DNA from: JBIOJM01 sp044450785 | Lineage (GTDB): Bacteria > Planctomycetota > Planctomycetia > Isosphaerales > Isosphaeraceae | Direction of reading: 5' to 3' | Assembly: GCA_044450785.1 (NCBI GenBank) | Contig: JBIOJM010000147.1 | Span: 1-22,237 of the forward strand | DNA: 22,237 nucleotides | In this document: positions 1-7,669 of the stretch, one piece after another | Layout: each line of letters begins with the position of its first letter | How positions within the stretch are numbered: position 1 is the stretch's first letter | Position numbers and translations under genes: made by a program | The notes under the pieces: generated by a model | What the model saw: the letters and a program-made list of their open reading frames with translations, nothing else | Databases searched by the model: none | Told to the model about the DNA's origin: nothing

Positions 1-2111
1 GGCGTGATCAGTCTCAGCTCGCCATCGAGAATGTGGATCAGATCGGCGAAGTCCCGGGGCCGGTCGGTACAGGCGGCTGCCTCCTGCAATTCTCCTTGCG
101 ACCGCATCTGCCCCTTGATATCCGTGCCGGTCTCGGGAAGCAGGGATTTCAGGACCGCCTGAGCTGCTTTCTGGTGGAGGCGATGCTTGGGGTTTGCCCG
201 CGGGGAACTAAACGTTTCCTCAAGAAAAGTAACACCCACCCCCTCGGTGCCGCCCACGTCACGCAAGGCTGCCGGGGTCCAGGGCTTGCCCTTGACCATC
301 TCAGCGAACAGGGCGAGCCGCACCGAGATGACCTTGCCGTCCTGGGCAAGCTCGGTGATCGCTTGATCCAGAAAGGCGTCGTGGTCCCTGGAGATGTCGC
401 CCGTCCGCTCTGGCAAACTCCCGTAAGCGGTTCCGAACGCTGCCAGTACTTTGCGCGCATGACGAACGTCGAAGAGATCGACGAGCGAGGTATTCTGCCC
501 CTTGAGCAATTCAATCTCCAGCTCGTCCATGAAACGGGTCACCGCCAGCCAGAAATCATCCCGCACCATCACGACCGCCTGCACATGCTCGCCATCGCAG
601 TGGCGAAGAGCGGCGACCAATTCCGTGTTCTCCCCGCCACGCTTCGCATGGAGCCACTGCTCGAACTGGTCCAGGACCAGCAGCGCCTTCTGACCGGACC
701 CTAGCACCCGTCCTTGACGGATTGCCATCAGGGAATCGACCAAGCCCATCCGAGGTGGCAGGTTGGGACAGGCTTTCCGCACCGCCCTCAGAAGGCTGGT
801 CTCCGTCTCCTCCGGGGCTGCCTCGATGTAAACCGTAAGGACATGTTTCGGCAGCCGGGGCAGAAGGCCCGCCTTCATGAGCGACGACTTGCCGCAGCCC
901 GAGGGTCCGTAGATCAGACCCACCCGAAACGTCTTGTCGGTGTCGGTGGTCTCGATCCGGGTCTTCCAGAACCGGATGCTCTCGGGCAATCCGTCCCGGT
1001 CCCGAGGTCCGGGAAGCAGTTCCAAGAAGAAGTCGGCGTCGTGTTCGTCGAAGGATCGGAGACCTTTGGGGACGACTCTGATTGCTTTCTGATCGGAGTC
1101 CGATTGTTTTGATGTTGATGGGACCGGTGTCGCTTCCCGCGTGGAGCCGGGCGGGGTGGCAATCTGAACCGCTGGGGCGGCAGGCGAGACCGTGCCGCCT
1201 GTGGTTTGAAGGAACACGCGAAGGTCTTCCGCCATGTCCTTGGCGGTGCTGTACCGCTCGGACGCCCGCTTCGAGAGTGCCTTCTGGCAGATCCGTTCCA
1301 GTTCCTTGGGGATCGTGTCATCGATCTGGCGTGGAGGGCGGGCTTCGGTCGTGGCGATCAGGTCCAGCAGTTCGTTGCGAGCTTCGTCTTTGTCCTGGGC
1401 TTTGGCGATGAACGGTCGTCGCCCGGTCAAGAGCTCATAGAAAACCACGCCCAGACTGAAGATGTCGGATCGACCATCGACTCGATGCCCCTCGCCTCGA
1501 GCCTGCTCGGGACTCATGTACGAGGGAGTTCCAGCAATCCCGCCACCCCTGCCGAACTCCTCGTCCCTAAGTGCAAGACCGAAGTCGGCAACGAACGCCT
1601 TCCCTGAGCCATCGATCAGAATGTTGGCGGGCTTGATGTCCCGGTGGACCAAGCCACGAGTATGAGCGAAATGAAGGGCTTCGGCGACCGTCGCCACCAG
1701 CGCAGCCGACTCGTGAAAACCGGGGCGTGTTTCCTCGATCCTGGTGGAAAGGTCGCTTCCCTCGATGTACTTGGACACGACGAAGCACAGACCGTCGTCG
1801 GTACGTCCCACGTCATACACAGGCACGATATGGGGATGGTCCAGACTGGCAAGGATACGGGCTTCGTTCAGGTATGCCTCAATATCCTCGGGCTGCGAGA
1901 CTCGCTCGCGGCGGGGGACTTTGATCGCAACCGGGCGGTCAAGCTCCTCATCAAAGGCTAGAAAGACCTCACCGAACCCGCCCTTGCCCAAGCGCCGGCC
2001 GATGGTGTAACGCCCGAACTTCGTGGGATGCAGAAGTGAGAACGATTCCTGCGAGTCCTCGCTGGAGGCGTGTAAGTCCTGAGTTGAAGACGGATTCTCG
2101 GGATCGTCCAT
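1..2111 (-). CDS. Ser/Thr protein kinase fused to an nSTAND-type NTPase domain (C-terminus cut by window edge)
   Basis: Translation from the ATG at 2111 stays open for 703 codons to the window edge. The N-terminus is a Hanks-type kinase, about residues 34-300: glycine loop GKGGFGEV (42-49), VAIK lysine (K64), HRDIKPAN loop with catalytic D158, DFG (176-178), GTPSYMSPEQ activation segment (194-203) and DGRSDIFSLG. A Ser/Pro/Thr-rich linker (about 303-345) leads to a P-loop NTPase of the novel STAND type, with Walker A GPSGCGKS (402-409) and Walker B LLVLDQFEQW (477-486). There is no transmembrane helix in the visible part. In planctomycetes this pairing is usually followed by WD40 repeats, which would lie outside the window (family knowledge, not seen). 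The expected role is phosphorylation signalling coupled to an NTP-driven switch; the target is unknown. A GAGGG sequence 9 bases upstream supports the start. The gene is divergent from the VWA gene. Confidence 0.93.
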   Translation of the reverse strand, partial: MDDPENPSSTQDLHASSEDSQESFSLLHPTKFGRYTIGRRLGKGGFGEVFLAFDEELDRPVAIKVPRRERVSQPEDIEAYLNEARILASLDHPHIVPVYDVGRTDDGLCFVVSKYIEGSDLSTRIEETRPGFHESAALVATVAEALHFAHTRGLVHRDIKPANILIDGSGKAFVADFGLALRDEEFGRGGGIAGTPSYMSPEQARGEGHRVDGRSDIFSLGVVFYELLTGRRPFIAKAQDKDEARNELLDLIATTEARPPRQIDDTIPKELERICQKALSKRASERYSTAKDMAEDLRVFLQTTGGTVSPAAPAVQIATPPGSTREATPVPSTSKQSDSDQKAIRVVPKGLRSFDEHDADFFLELLPGPRDRDGLPESIRFWKTRIETTDTDKTFRVGLIYGPSGCGKSSLMKAGLLPRLPKHVLTVYIEAAPEETETSLLRAVRKACPNLPPRMGLVDSLMAIRQGRVLGSGQKALLVLDQFEQWLHAKRGGENTELVAALRHCDGEHVQAVVMVRDDFWLAVTRFMDELEIELLKGQNTSLVDLFDVRHARKVLAAFGTAYGSLPERTGDISRDHDAFLDQAITELAQDGKVISVRLALFAEMVKGKPWTPAALRDVGGTEGVGVTFLEETFSSPRANPKHRLHQKAAQAVLKSLLPETGTDIKGQMRSQGELQEAAACTDRPRDFADLIHILDGELRLIT

Positions 2112-2200
2112 CGCTTGAACCCTCAAGATGACCGATCTCCTTCATGACTACCAAGCGGAGCCATTGTCTCATCCCGAGCCGGGACAGAGTAGTGGGGCAA

Positions 2201-3256
2201 ATGGACGGCTCATCCTTCATCCTTCAGCCTTCAGCCTTTCACCAAGTTGTGGTAAACTCGCTGCCGGCCCGGTCAGGCCGGGGTGCGCTGGGGACCGCCC
2301 TTCTCGACGTGTTGGACCGTTGTGGAGTCATCGCCGTGGTTTGGGTCCCTGTTCTCGTTTTTTTGACCGCCCTGGCCGGGCAGGACCAGCCAGGAGCGCA
2401 GGCCCCGGGGAAAACCCAGGTCCAGCCCCCGGCGAGAATGAAGCCGCGGACATCCTCCGCGTCTCCGGCCCAGAAGGCGGCCGCGCCGTCTCCGCTGCAG
2501 AAGGCGGCCGAGGCGTCCCCCGCGCCCGCGCCGTCCCCGGTGAAGAAGCCGGCCGCGCCGACCCCGCCATCGCCGGGGCCCACACAGGCCAGCGCGGATG
2601 GGGACGTCCGCATTCGGACGCGTGCCGAGATGCGGAAGCCCAGGAGCCCGTTCCTCCTGCCCCCGGGCGGCGTGCCGGGTGACCGCTATGGACCGGGCCC
2701 CGACGACGTCACCGACTGGAATGACCTGCCCGCCTGGCGCCAGGTGTCATTCTTCGGCATGCGGGCGCGGGGCCAGTTCTTCGTCTTCGTCGTCGACTGT
2801 TCAGAGAGCATGATCGACGACGATCGTCTGCCTCGCGCCACGATCGAGCTGCGGCGCAGCGTCTTCGCGCTCCAGCAGCCGCAGAAGTTCGAGGTCATCT
2901 TCTACAACACCGAATCGATCCCGATGCCGGGCGGCCCCCGGCCCCGCACGGCCGATCTGCAAGCGAAAAACCTCTTGCGCTCCTGGCTCCGCTTGATCGA
3001 ACCACTCGGCGGGACCGACCCGCGCCCCGCCTTGAAACAGGCGCTGGCGCTGCGGCCCGACGCCGTGTTCCTTCTCTCCGACGGCGCGTTCCCCGATGGG
3101 ACGGTCGGCGAAGTCGCCAAGCTCAACGCACGAAAGGTCCCCATCCACTGCGTTGATGTCACCGGCGGCCTGGCCGGTGATCAGCTCCAGCGGATCGCCG
3201 CGGCCAGCGGCGGGCAATATGCCTCCCGGCCGGGCGATCTCCAGGCTCGGCCCTGA
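2201..3256 (+). CDS. VWA domain protein with signal peptide or anchor and Pro/Ala-rich linker
   Basis: From the ATG at 2201 this is a 351-residue protein. A hydrophobic stretch (about residues 42-60, VIAVVWVPVLVFLTALAG) looks like a signal peptide or membrane anchor. It is followed by a low-complexity Pro/Ala/Lys linker (about 62-135) and a C-terminal von Willebrand factor A domain (about 190-350). The MIDAS motif DxSxS is present as DCSES (D199, S201, S203), so divalent-metal-dependent protein binding outside the cytoplasm is likely. The start is uncertain. ATGs lie at 2144 and 2201, but both would translate the heptamer array. GTG codons at 2249 or 2309 avoid it, and 2309 puts the hydrophobic core at a typical signal-peptide distance. 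No Shine-Dalgarno sequence decides it. hisS follows 36 bases downstream in the same direction; a shared transcript is possible, but a functional link to histidine is not evident. Confidence 0.82.
   Translation: MDGSSFILQPSAFHQVVVNSLPARSGRGALGTALLDVLDRCGVIAVVWVPVLVFLTALAGQDQPGAQAPGKTQVQPPARMKPRTSSASPAQKAAAPSPLQKAAEASPAPAPSPVKKPAAPTPPSPGPTQASADGDVRIRTRAEMRKPRSPFLLPPGGVPGDRYGPGPDDVTDWNDLPAWRQVSFFGMRARGQFFVFVVDCSESMIDDDRLPRATIELRRSVFALQQPQKFEVIFYNTESIPMPGGPRPRTADLQAKNLLRSWLRLIEPLGGTDPRPALKQALALRPDAVFLLSDGAFPDGTVGEVAKLNARKVPIHCVDVTGGLAGDQLQRIAAASGGQYASRPGDLQARP
2211..2238. repeat. Heptamer tandem repeat, 4 units (CATCCTT x2, CAGCCTT x2)
   Basis: Four consecutive 7-base units occupy this stretch: two CATCCTT then two CAGCCTT. 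Read in another phase they are TTCATCC and TTCAGCC, the same TTCA-plus-three pattern as the array near 5962. The array lies between the divergent kinase and VWA genes. It would be translated if the VWA gene starts at an upstream ATG, which argues for a start further downstream. Confidence 0.8.
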
Positions 3257-3292
3257 CTCTTCACCCCATGTTTCAGAGAGGGCCCACACTCG

Positions 3293-4663
3293 ATGATCGA
3301 CCCCCGCGTGGCCAGCGGCTTGAGAGACCTTCCTCCCGCGGTGATGATCCCCCGCGAACGCATGCTCGCGCTCTTCCGCCAGACCTTCACCAGCTTCGGC
3401 TTCGTGCCCATCGAGACCCCGCATATCGAGCGGATGGAGGTCTTGACCGGCAAGGGGGCTGGATCGGACGAGGTCCTCCGCCAGATCTTCGAGGTCACCA
3501 ACAAGGGAGGGACGCCCGGCGAGCTGGCCTTGCGGTTCGACTTGACGGTGCCCCTGGCCCGGTTCGTCGCCAAGCACATCGACGAGCTGGGCGTTCCCTT
3601 CAAGCGCTACGCCATCGGCTCGGTCTTTCGGGGCGAAAGGCCGGCGAAAGGCCGGTTTCGCGAGTTCGTCCAGTGCGATTTCGACACGATCGGCACCGAG
3701 AGCGCACTGGCCGACGCTGAGACCGCACAGGTCATCCACGCCGCGCTCGCCGCGGCCAGCGTGCCCGACTTCACGATCACGCTCAATGACCGCAGGGTCC
3801 TGAACGGGCTGCTCGATTCCCAGGGCCTGAGCGACCGCGGCGGGCCGGTGCTCCGGGCATTCGACAAGCTGGACAAGATTGGCGGCGACGCGGTCTTCGA
3901 GGAACTTCAGAAGAACGTAGAGCTCGGTGGGGCCGGTCTGCCCCCCGACAAGGCAAGGCATGTGCTTGAAATCGCCGTGAACTATCGTGGTGGCAAGGAA
4001 ATCCTGCAGCGTGCCCAGGAGATGCTGGGGGCCAATCCATCCCTGACTCAGGGCATCGGCAACCTGCTCACGGTGTTTGACCTGTTGGAGGCGGCCGGTG
4101 TGCCCCAGAATCGGTTGAGAATCAACCTCGGCCTGGCGCGCGGCCTTGACTACTACACGGGCATCGTCTTTGAAACGACGGTCAATGGCTGGGAGAAGTT
4201 TGGCAGCGTCGCTTCCGGGGGCCGGTACGACAACCTCGCGGGCCTGTTCACGCCGCGCCGGCTGCCGGGTGTGGGCGCCTCGATCGGACTGGACCGCTTG
4301 GTGGCGCTGCTGGGTGAGGCCGGCTGGCTGACGTCGTCGTCGACCGCCACACCGGTGCTGGTCGCGAACTTTCCCGGCACCGAGCCTGTCGTAGCCTTCA
4401 GACTGGCCGCGCGGCTGCGGGCCGCCGGCATCGGCGCCGAGATGTATCCCGACCCGATCGCGATCGGCAAGCAGATGGGCTACGGCTCGTCGCGCGGCCA
4501 CAAGCTGGCCGTGATCGTCGGGCCTGACGAGCAGGCCAGCCAGGTCTTCAACCTGCGAAACCTCGCGACGCGTCACGAGGACAAAGGGCTCGCCTGGTCG
4601 GTCCTGGAAGACTCGGTCCAGAGCGCGCTCGAGGTCCTCGAGCAGGAAGGGGCTGGCTCATGA
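3293..4663 (+). CDS. hisS: Histidyl-tRNA synthetase
   Basis: A 456-residue class II aminoacyl-tRNA synthetase that charges tRNA-His in the cytoplasm. Visible signatures are the N-terminal motif 1 region (MIDPRVASGLRDLPP start), motif 2 as RGERPAKGRFREFVQCDFD (113-131), the histidine-specific LARGLDYYTGIVFE loop (281-294), GGRYD (309-313) and motif 3 GVGASIGLDRL (326-336). A C-terminal anticodon-binding domain (about 355-450, including YPDPIAIGKQMGYGS) is present, as expected for an active enzyme and absent from the next gene. The insertion between motif 2 and the histidine loop is long, and the length is slightly above the 420-430 residues common in bacteria. The last codons overlap the hisZ start by 4 bases (ATGA), indicating translational coupling. 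Confidence 0.95.
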   Translation: MIDPRVASGLRDLPPAVMIPRERMLALFRQTFTSFGFVPIETPHIERMEVLTGKGAGSDEVLRQIFEVTNKGGTPGELALRFDLTVPLARFVAKHIDELGVPFKRYAIGSVFRGERPAKGRFREFVQCDFDTIGTESALADAETAQVIHAALAAASVPDFTITLNDRRVLNGLLDSQGLSDRGGPVLRAFDKLDKIGGDAVFEELQKNVELGGAGLPPDKARHVLEIAVNYRGGKEILQRAQEMLGANPSLTQGIGNLLTVFDLLEAAGVPQNRLRINLGLARGLDYYTGIVFETTVNGWEKFGSVASGGRYDNLAGLFTPRRLPGVGASIGLDRLVALLGEAGWLTSSSTATPVLVANFPGTEPVVAFRLAARLRAAGIGAEMYPDPIAIGKQMGYGSSRGHKLAVIVGPDEQASQVFNLRNLATRHEDKGLAWSVLEDSVQSALEVLEQEGAGS

Positions 4664-5922
4664 GTGCCCCGGCCGCTGACTCCAAGCGGTGGGACGCGAG
4701 CACGGCGGCGGAGCGGCCGGTCGCCTTGGTGCGCGGTACGCGCGACTGGCTCCCGGCCGACTACGCGCGATTGGCGGTGCTCGAGCGCCGGCTCCTGGAC
4801 GGTTTCGCCCGGGCTGGATATGAGCCGGTGCGGACGCCGATCCTGGAATTCACCGAGCTGCACGAGCGCAGAAGTGGAGCGGGGATCGTGTCCAAGCTCT
4901 TCGAGCTGGCGGCGGGCGGGCCGGCCGGGACCTGCCTTCGTCCGGAGCTGACCGCGAGCATCGTGCGCGCTTTTGCGGCAGCGCCCGTGTGCCCCCCTCT
5001 GCCCTGGCGAGTGAGCAGCTCGGGGCCGGTGTTCCGCTACGAGAGCGACCCGGCCGGCGGCCGGCTGCGTGAGTTCACCCAGGCCGGCGTCGAGCTGATC
5101 GGGGCCGGTGGTCCCGCCGCCGACGCCGAGGTGATCGGCCTCGCCGAAAGCACCCTCGAGACGGCCGGCATCGCCGATGCGACGATCCGGATCGGACACG
5201 CCGGGCTGATCCTCGAGATCCTGGGACACACGGGTCTGCCGGCGGCGGCGTCTTCGGCCCTGGTCGAGATGCTGAGCGCGGCGGCGGCGGAAGGCCAAGG
5301 CATCCAGGCGCTCGATTCGGTCCTGATGCGATTGGCCGGCTGGCTCAAATCCGGCGATCTAGCCGAGGCGATCGTGCCGGCGGTAAGCCAGGCCGACGAC
5401 CGCGGCGTCGATCGGTTGTTCCGTCACCTGGTCCCCGATGTCACGGGCCGCCGCTCGGGCCATGAAATCATCCACCGCCTGCGCCGAAAGTGGGACCTGG
5501 ACCACTCGCTCTCGGAAATCCTGGGGCGGGTTCGCGGCCAGTTCCACGCCCTCGCCGAGCTGCGCGGGCTGGCCCAGGGGGTACTGGAACGGCTCGACAA
5601 GACCTTCGCCCCACGGGCGCCCCGATCGATCGCCGACCTGGGCGAGCTGGTGAGTCAATTGGGTCAGTGCGGCGTCGAATCCAGTCGGGTCGAGCTCGAC
5701 CTCGGCTTCGGCAGGGGGATCGGCTTTTACACACAGATGATCTTCGAGCTGGTCGTGCCGACGAAGGGCGGACCGATCGAGGTCTGCGGCGGCGGCCGTT
5801 ACGACGGCCTGGCCCACGTGCTGGGCAGCGACCGCGACGACCGCGGCGTCGGGTTCGCGTTCGGGCTGGAACGCCTGGCCGAGGCCTGCGCCGCCCGAGA
5901 TCTCCCGCCGGGCCGCTCGTGA
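4660..5922 (+). CDS. hisZ: ATP phosphoribosyltransferase regulatory subunit (HisRS paralogue)
   Basis: A 420-residue protein homologous to the catalytic core of histidyl-tRNA synthetase. It has a motif 2-like segment (FRYESDPAGGRLREFTQAGVE, about 125-145), CGGGRYDGL (376-384) and a motif 3-like GVGFAFGLERL. It ends about 15 residues after motif 3, so the anticodon-binding domain is missing. The synthetase loop RGLDYYTG is changed to RGIGFYTQ (352-359), losing the aspartate that contacts histidine in active HisRS. Both traits are diagnostic of HisZ, which partners HisG in step one of histidine biosynthesis and carries histidine feedback sensing. The start overlaps the hisS stop, and hisG follows 85 bases downstream across a heptamer array. 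The alternative, a degenerate second HisRS, is less likely given hisG next door. Confidence 0.9.
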   Translation: MSAPAADSKRWDASTAAERPVALVRGTRDWLPADYARLAVLERRLLDGFARAGYEPVRTPILEFTELHERRSGAGIVSKLFELAAGGPAGTCLRPELTASIVRAFAAAPVCPPLPWRVSSSGPVFRYESDPAGGRLREFTQAGVELIGAGGPAADAEVIGLAESTLETAGIADATIRIGHAGLILEILGHTGLPAAASSALVEMLSAAAAEGQGIQALDSVLMRLAGWLKSGDLAEAIVPAVSQADDRGVDRLFRHLVPDVTGRRSGHEIIHRLRRKWDLDHSLSEILGRVRGQFHALAELRGLAQGVLERLDKTFAPRAPRSIADLGELVSQLGQCGVESSRVELDLGFGRGIGFYTQMIFELVVPTKGGPIEVCGGGRYDGLAHVLGSDRDDRGVGFAFGLERLAEACAARDLPPGRS

Positions 5923-5961
5923 ACACCCGAGCGGCCAGAAATCCGCTGTCGGAGCGTATTC

Positions 5962-5998
5962 ACTGAACACTGAACACTGAACACTGAACACTGAACAC
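5962..5998. repeat. Heptamer tandem repeat, 5 units of ACTGAAC
   Basis: Five perfect head-to-tail copies of ACTGAAC (5962-5996) plus two further bases of the unit fill most of the hisZ-hisG gap. On the other strand the unit reads TTCAGTG, sharing its TTCA core and 7-base period with the array at 2211. The array ends about 10 bases before the hisG ATG, so it would lie in the hisG leader and may affect translation. It is not a CRISPR: the units are contiguous and there are no spacers. Confidence 0.9.
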
Positions 5999-6007
5999 GA
6001 TTCAAAG

Positions 6008-7078
6008 ATGAGAACCGGACCGATCGACCCGATTCGCCTGGCGCTCCCCTCAAAGGGTCACCTCTATGAGGGGATCATCGAGCTTTTGAAGACGGCCGGC
6101 TACAAGGTCAGACGGGCCAGCGACCGGCAGTACGAAGCGACGATCGTCGGCCACGCCCGGTTCCACGTCGTGTTCATGCGGCCAACCGACATCGTGATCC
6201 AGGTCCAGGAGGGGCGCTGCCACCTGGGCGCGACGGGCATGGATGTGCATGCCGAGCAAGCCGTCGAGACCGATGTCGCCGTCGTGGTCGTCCCGGACCT
6301 GGGCTACGGCGGCTGCCGGCTCGCGGTCGCCGTCCCCGAGAGCTGGATCGACGTCACCCACATCATGGACCTGATCGACCTGACGACCGAGTTCAAGACG
6401 GCGGGCCGGACCTTCCGTGTCTCGACCAAGTATCCCGCCTTGGTCCGTCAGTACTTTCGTAAGTTCGGCATCTATTATTATCAATTGATTGATTCGGAAG
6501 GGGCGCTCGAGCTGCACCCCAGCCTGGGCATCGCCGACATCATCGTGGACCTGACCAGCTCGGGGACGACCTTGAAGGACAACCGCCTGCGCGAGATCGA
6601 GGGGGGGACGGTGCTGGAGTCGGCCGCCTGTCTGATCGGCCACGCGCCCAGCCTGGCGATGCTGGCCGCCGAGGGCGAAACCGGCGCGCTGGCGCTCTTG
6701 CTCGACGCCATCGACGGCGTCCGGGGCGCCGAGGGCTGGCTGCACCTGGAAGTGGTGGGGGGCCAGGCCGCCCCGGGAGCCGGGACGGCCGCGATGGTCG
6801 TCAATCATCTTCGCGACCAGGGGGCCGCGCACCTCGCCCGCGGTGAGGTCTGGAATGACCGCGGGATCGCCGGCTGGCGCGTGACGGCCCTCTTGACGGC
6901 CGGCAAGCTGCCCGCCTGCCGCCGCGCGCTGTTCCGCCTGGGCGCCAGCCGCGTCGTGGCACTCCCGCCCCGGGTCCTCTTCGACCGGGACGGCCCCTCG
7001 ACCTTCGACGACCTGTGCATCAAACTGAGGAATGCCTCCCGAGGCGAACCTGCGTCGGGTCCACACCAGGGAGATTGA
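6008..7078 (+). CDS. hisG: ATP phosphoribosyltransferase catalytic subunit, apparently long form with C-terminal ACT-like domain
   Basis: Catalyses ATP plus PRPP to phosphoribosyl-ATP, the committed step of histidine biosynthesis. The catalytic domain spans about residues 8-225: LALPSKGHLYEG at the N-terminus, ADIIVDLTSSGTTLKDN (176-192) as the PRPP-binding loop, then LREIEGGTVLESAA. At 356 residues it is far longer than the roughly 200-230 residues of short HisG proteins that work with HisZ. The C-terminal portion (about 243-326) ends in GWRVTALLTAGKLPACRRALFRLGASRVVALPP, which fits the beta-alpha-beta pattern of the HisG C-terminal ACT-like regulatory domain. The last 30 residues are an unassigned tail. 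No clear Shine-Dalgarno sequence precedes the ATG; the heptamer array ends just upstream. The DUF6941-like gene begins 14 bases after the stop. Confidence 0.9.
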   Translation: MRTGPIDPIRLALPSKGHLYEGIIELLKTAGYKVRRASDRQYEATIVGHARFHVVFMRPTDIVIQVQEGRCHLGATGMDVHAEQAVETDVAVVVVPDLGYGGCRLAVAVPESWIDVTHIMDLIDLTTEFKTAGRTFRVSTKYPALVRQYFRKFGIYYYQLIDSEGALELHPSLGIADIIVDLTSSGTTLKDNRLREIEGGTVLESAACLIGHAPSLAMLAAEGETGALALLLDAIDGVRGAEGWLHLEVVGGQAAPGAGTAAMVVNHLRDQGAAHLARGEVWNDRGIAGWRVTALLTAGKLPACRRALFRLGASRVVALPPRVLFDRDGPSTFDDLCIKLRNASRGEPASGPHQGD

Positions 7079-7092
7079 CCAAGGATCAAACC

Positions 7093-7515
7093 ATGCCGAC
7101 GGAACAACCATTACCGTTGGTTCATACATTCGTAGTCTGTCGTGAGATCTTTCAGGACAATCTCACCGGTGAGTACATTCTGCTCGGTCCGACGGACGGG
7201 TTTAATGTGCCGGAATTCCCGTTCACGATCAGCTTCGCGGTCTATGTGCTTCTGACCGAGGTACGCGGTGACGTCTATCCGGAGTACCGTTTGAACGATT
7301 CGGATGGTGAGACCGTTTGGAGTTACCTATCGCCGGACCCCATTCCGCACAATGACCCGTTCACCCGTCATCGGATCCGCGTCAATGCCTCGGCTCCCAT
7401 CCCCCGTCCCGGCCGCCACGACCTGTTGCTGCTTGTGCACGGGAACGAGATCGCGCGCTACCCCCTTCGGATCGAACAGATTGAGCTGCCCGGCGAGGCA
7501 CCTCCCTCGGAGTGA
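7093..7515 (+). CDS. Conserved hypothetical protein, DUF6941-like
   Basis: A 140-residue protein of unknown function with no signal peptide or membrane segment. The opening (LVHTFVVCREIFQDNLTGEYILLGPTDGF) and the alternating beta-rich pattern that follows (FTISFAVYVLLTEVRGD, then a C-terminal GRHDLLLLVHGNEIARYPLRIEQIEL) resemble the small DUF6941 family as I remember it. That is recollection, not a search. AGGA eight bases upstream of the ATG supports the start, in preference to an in-frame upstream start inside hisG. The 14-base spacing from hisG suggests co-transcription, but no histidine-related role can be read from the sequence. Confidence 0.8.
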   Translation: MPTEQPLPLVHTFVVCREIFQDNLTGEYILLGPTDGFNVPEFPFTISFAVYVLLTEVRGDVYPEYRLNDSDGETVWSYLSPDPIPHNDPFTRHRIRVNASAPIPRPGRHDLLLLVHGNEIARYPLRIEQIELPGEAPPSE

Positions 7516-7607
7516 GGAACACTTGTTCAGACTTCTCGCTCGCTCCACCGCGCGAGGCGCCGGCAGGATGCGTGACCCCGCGCGTCCCTTGCCACCAAAC
7601 TCGCCCG

Positions 7608-7637
7608 GATCCCGATCGGTCCGATCCCGATCGAAGG
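7608..7637. repeat. 15-base direct repeat between convergent genes
   Basis: GATCCCGATCG occurs at 7608-7618 and again at 7623-7633, giving a 15-base period. It lies in the 154-base gap between the DUF6941-like gene and the 3' end of the DUF4349 gene. A 12-base palindrome, TCCTGATCAGGA (7663-7674), overlaps the DUF4349 stop codon. Neither has a T-tract, so no convincing terminator is seen here. Confidence 0.5.
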
Positions 7638-7669
7638 ACCGAGTTCCGAACCGGGCGGCGGAATCCTGA

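Noticed and set aside
33..1607. Several plus-strand frames opposite the kinase gene
   Set aside because: The minus strand encodes a continuous kinase plus NTPase with all catalytic motifs; the plus-strand products show no domains.
2801..4576. A 591-residue minus-strand frame opposite the VWA gene and hisS
   Set aside because: It is antisense to hisS, whose class II motifs are all intact. The antisense product has no recognisable domain and is rich in Arg, Gly, Ala and Asp, as expected from the complement of GC-rich codons.
5359..5991. Minus-strand frame whose N-terminus reads FSVQCSVFSE
   Set aside because: This peptide is only the heptamer array translated in reverse, and the rest is antisense to hisZ.
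5962..5998. Possible CRISPR array
   Set aside because: The 7-base units are contiguous with no spacers, and no cas genes are present in the window.
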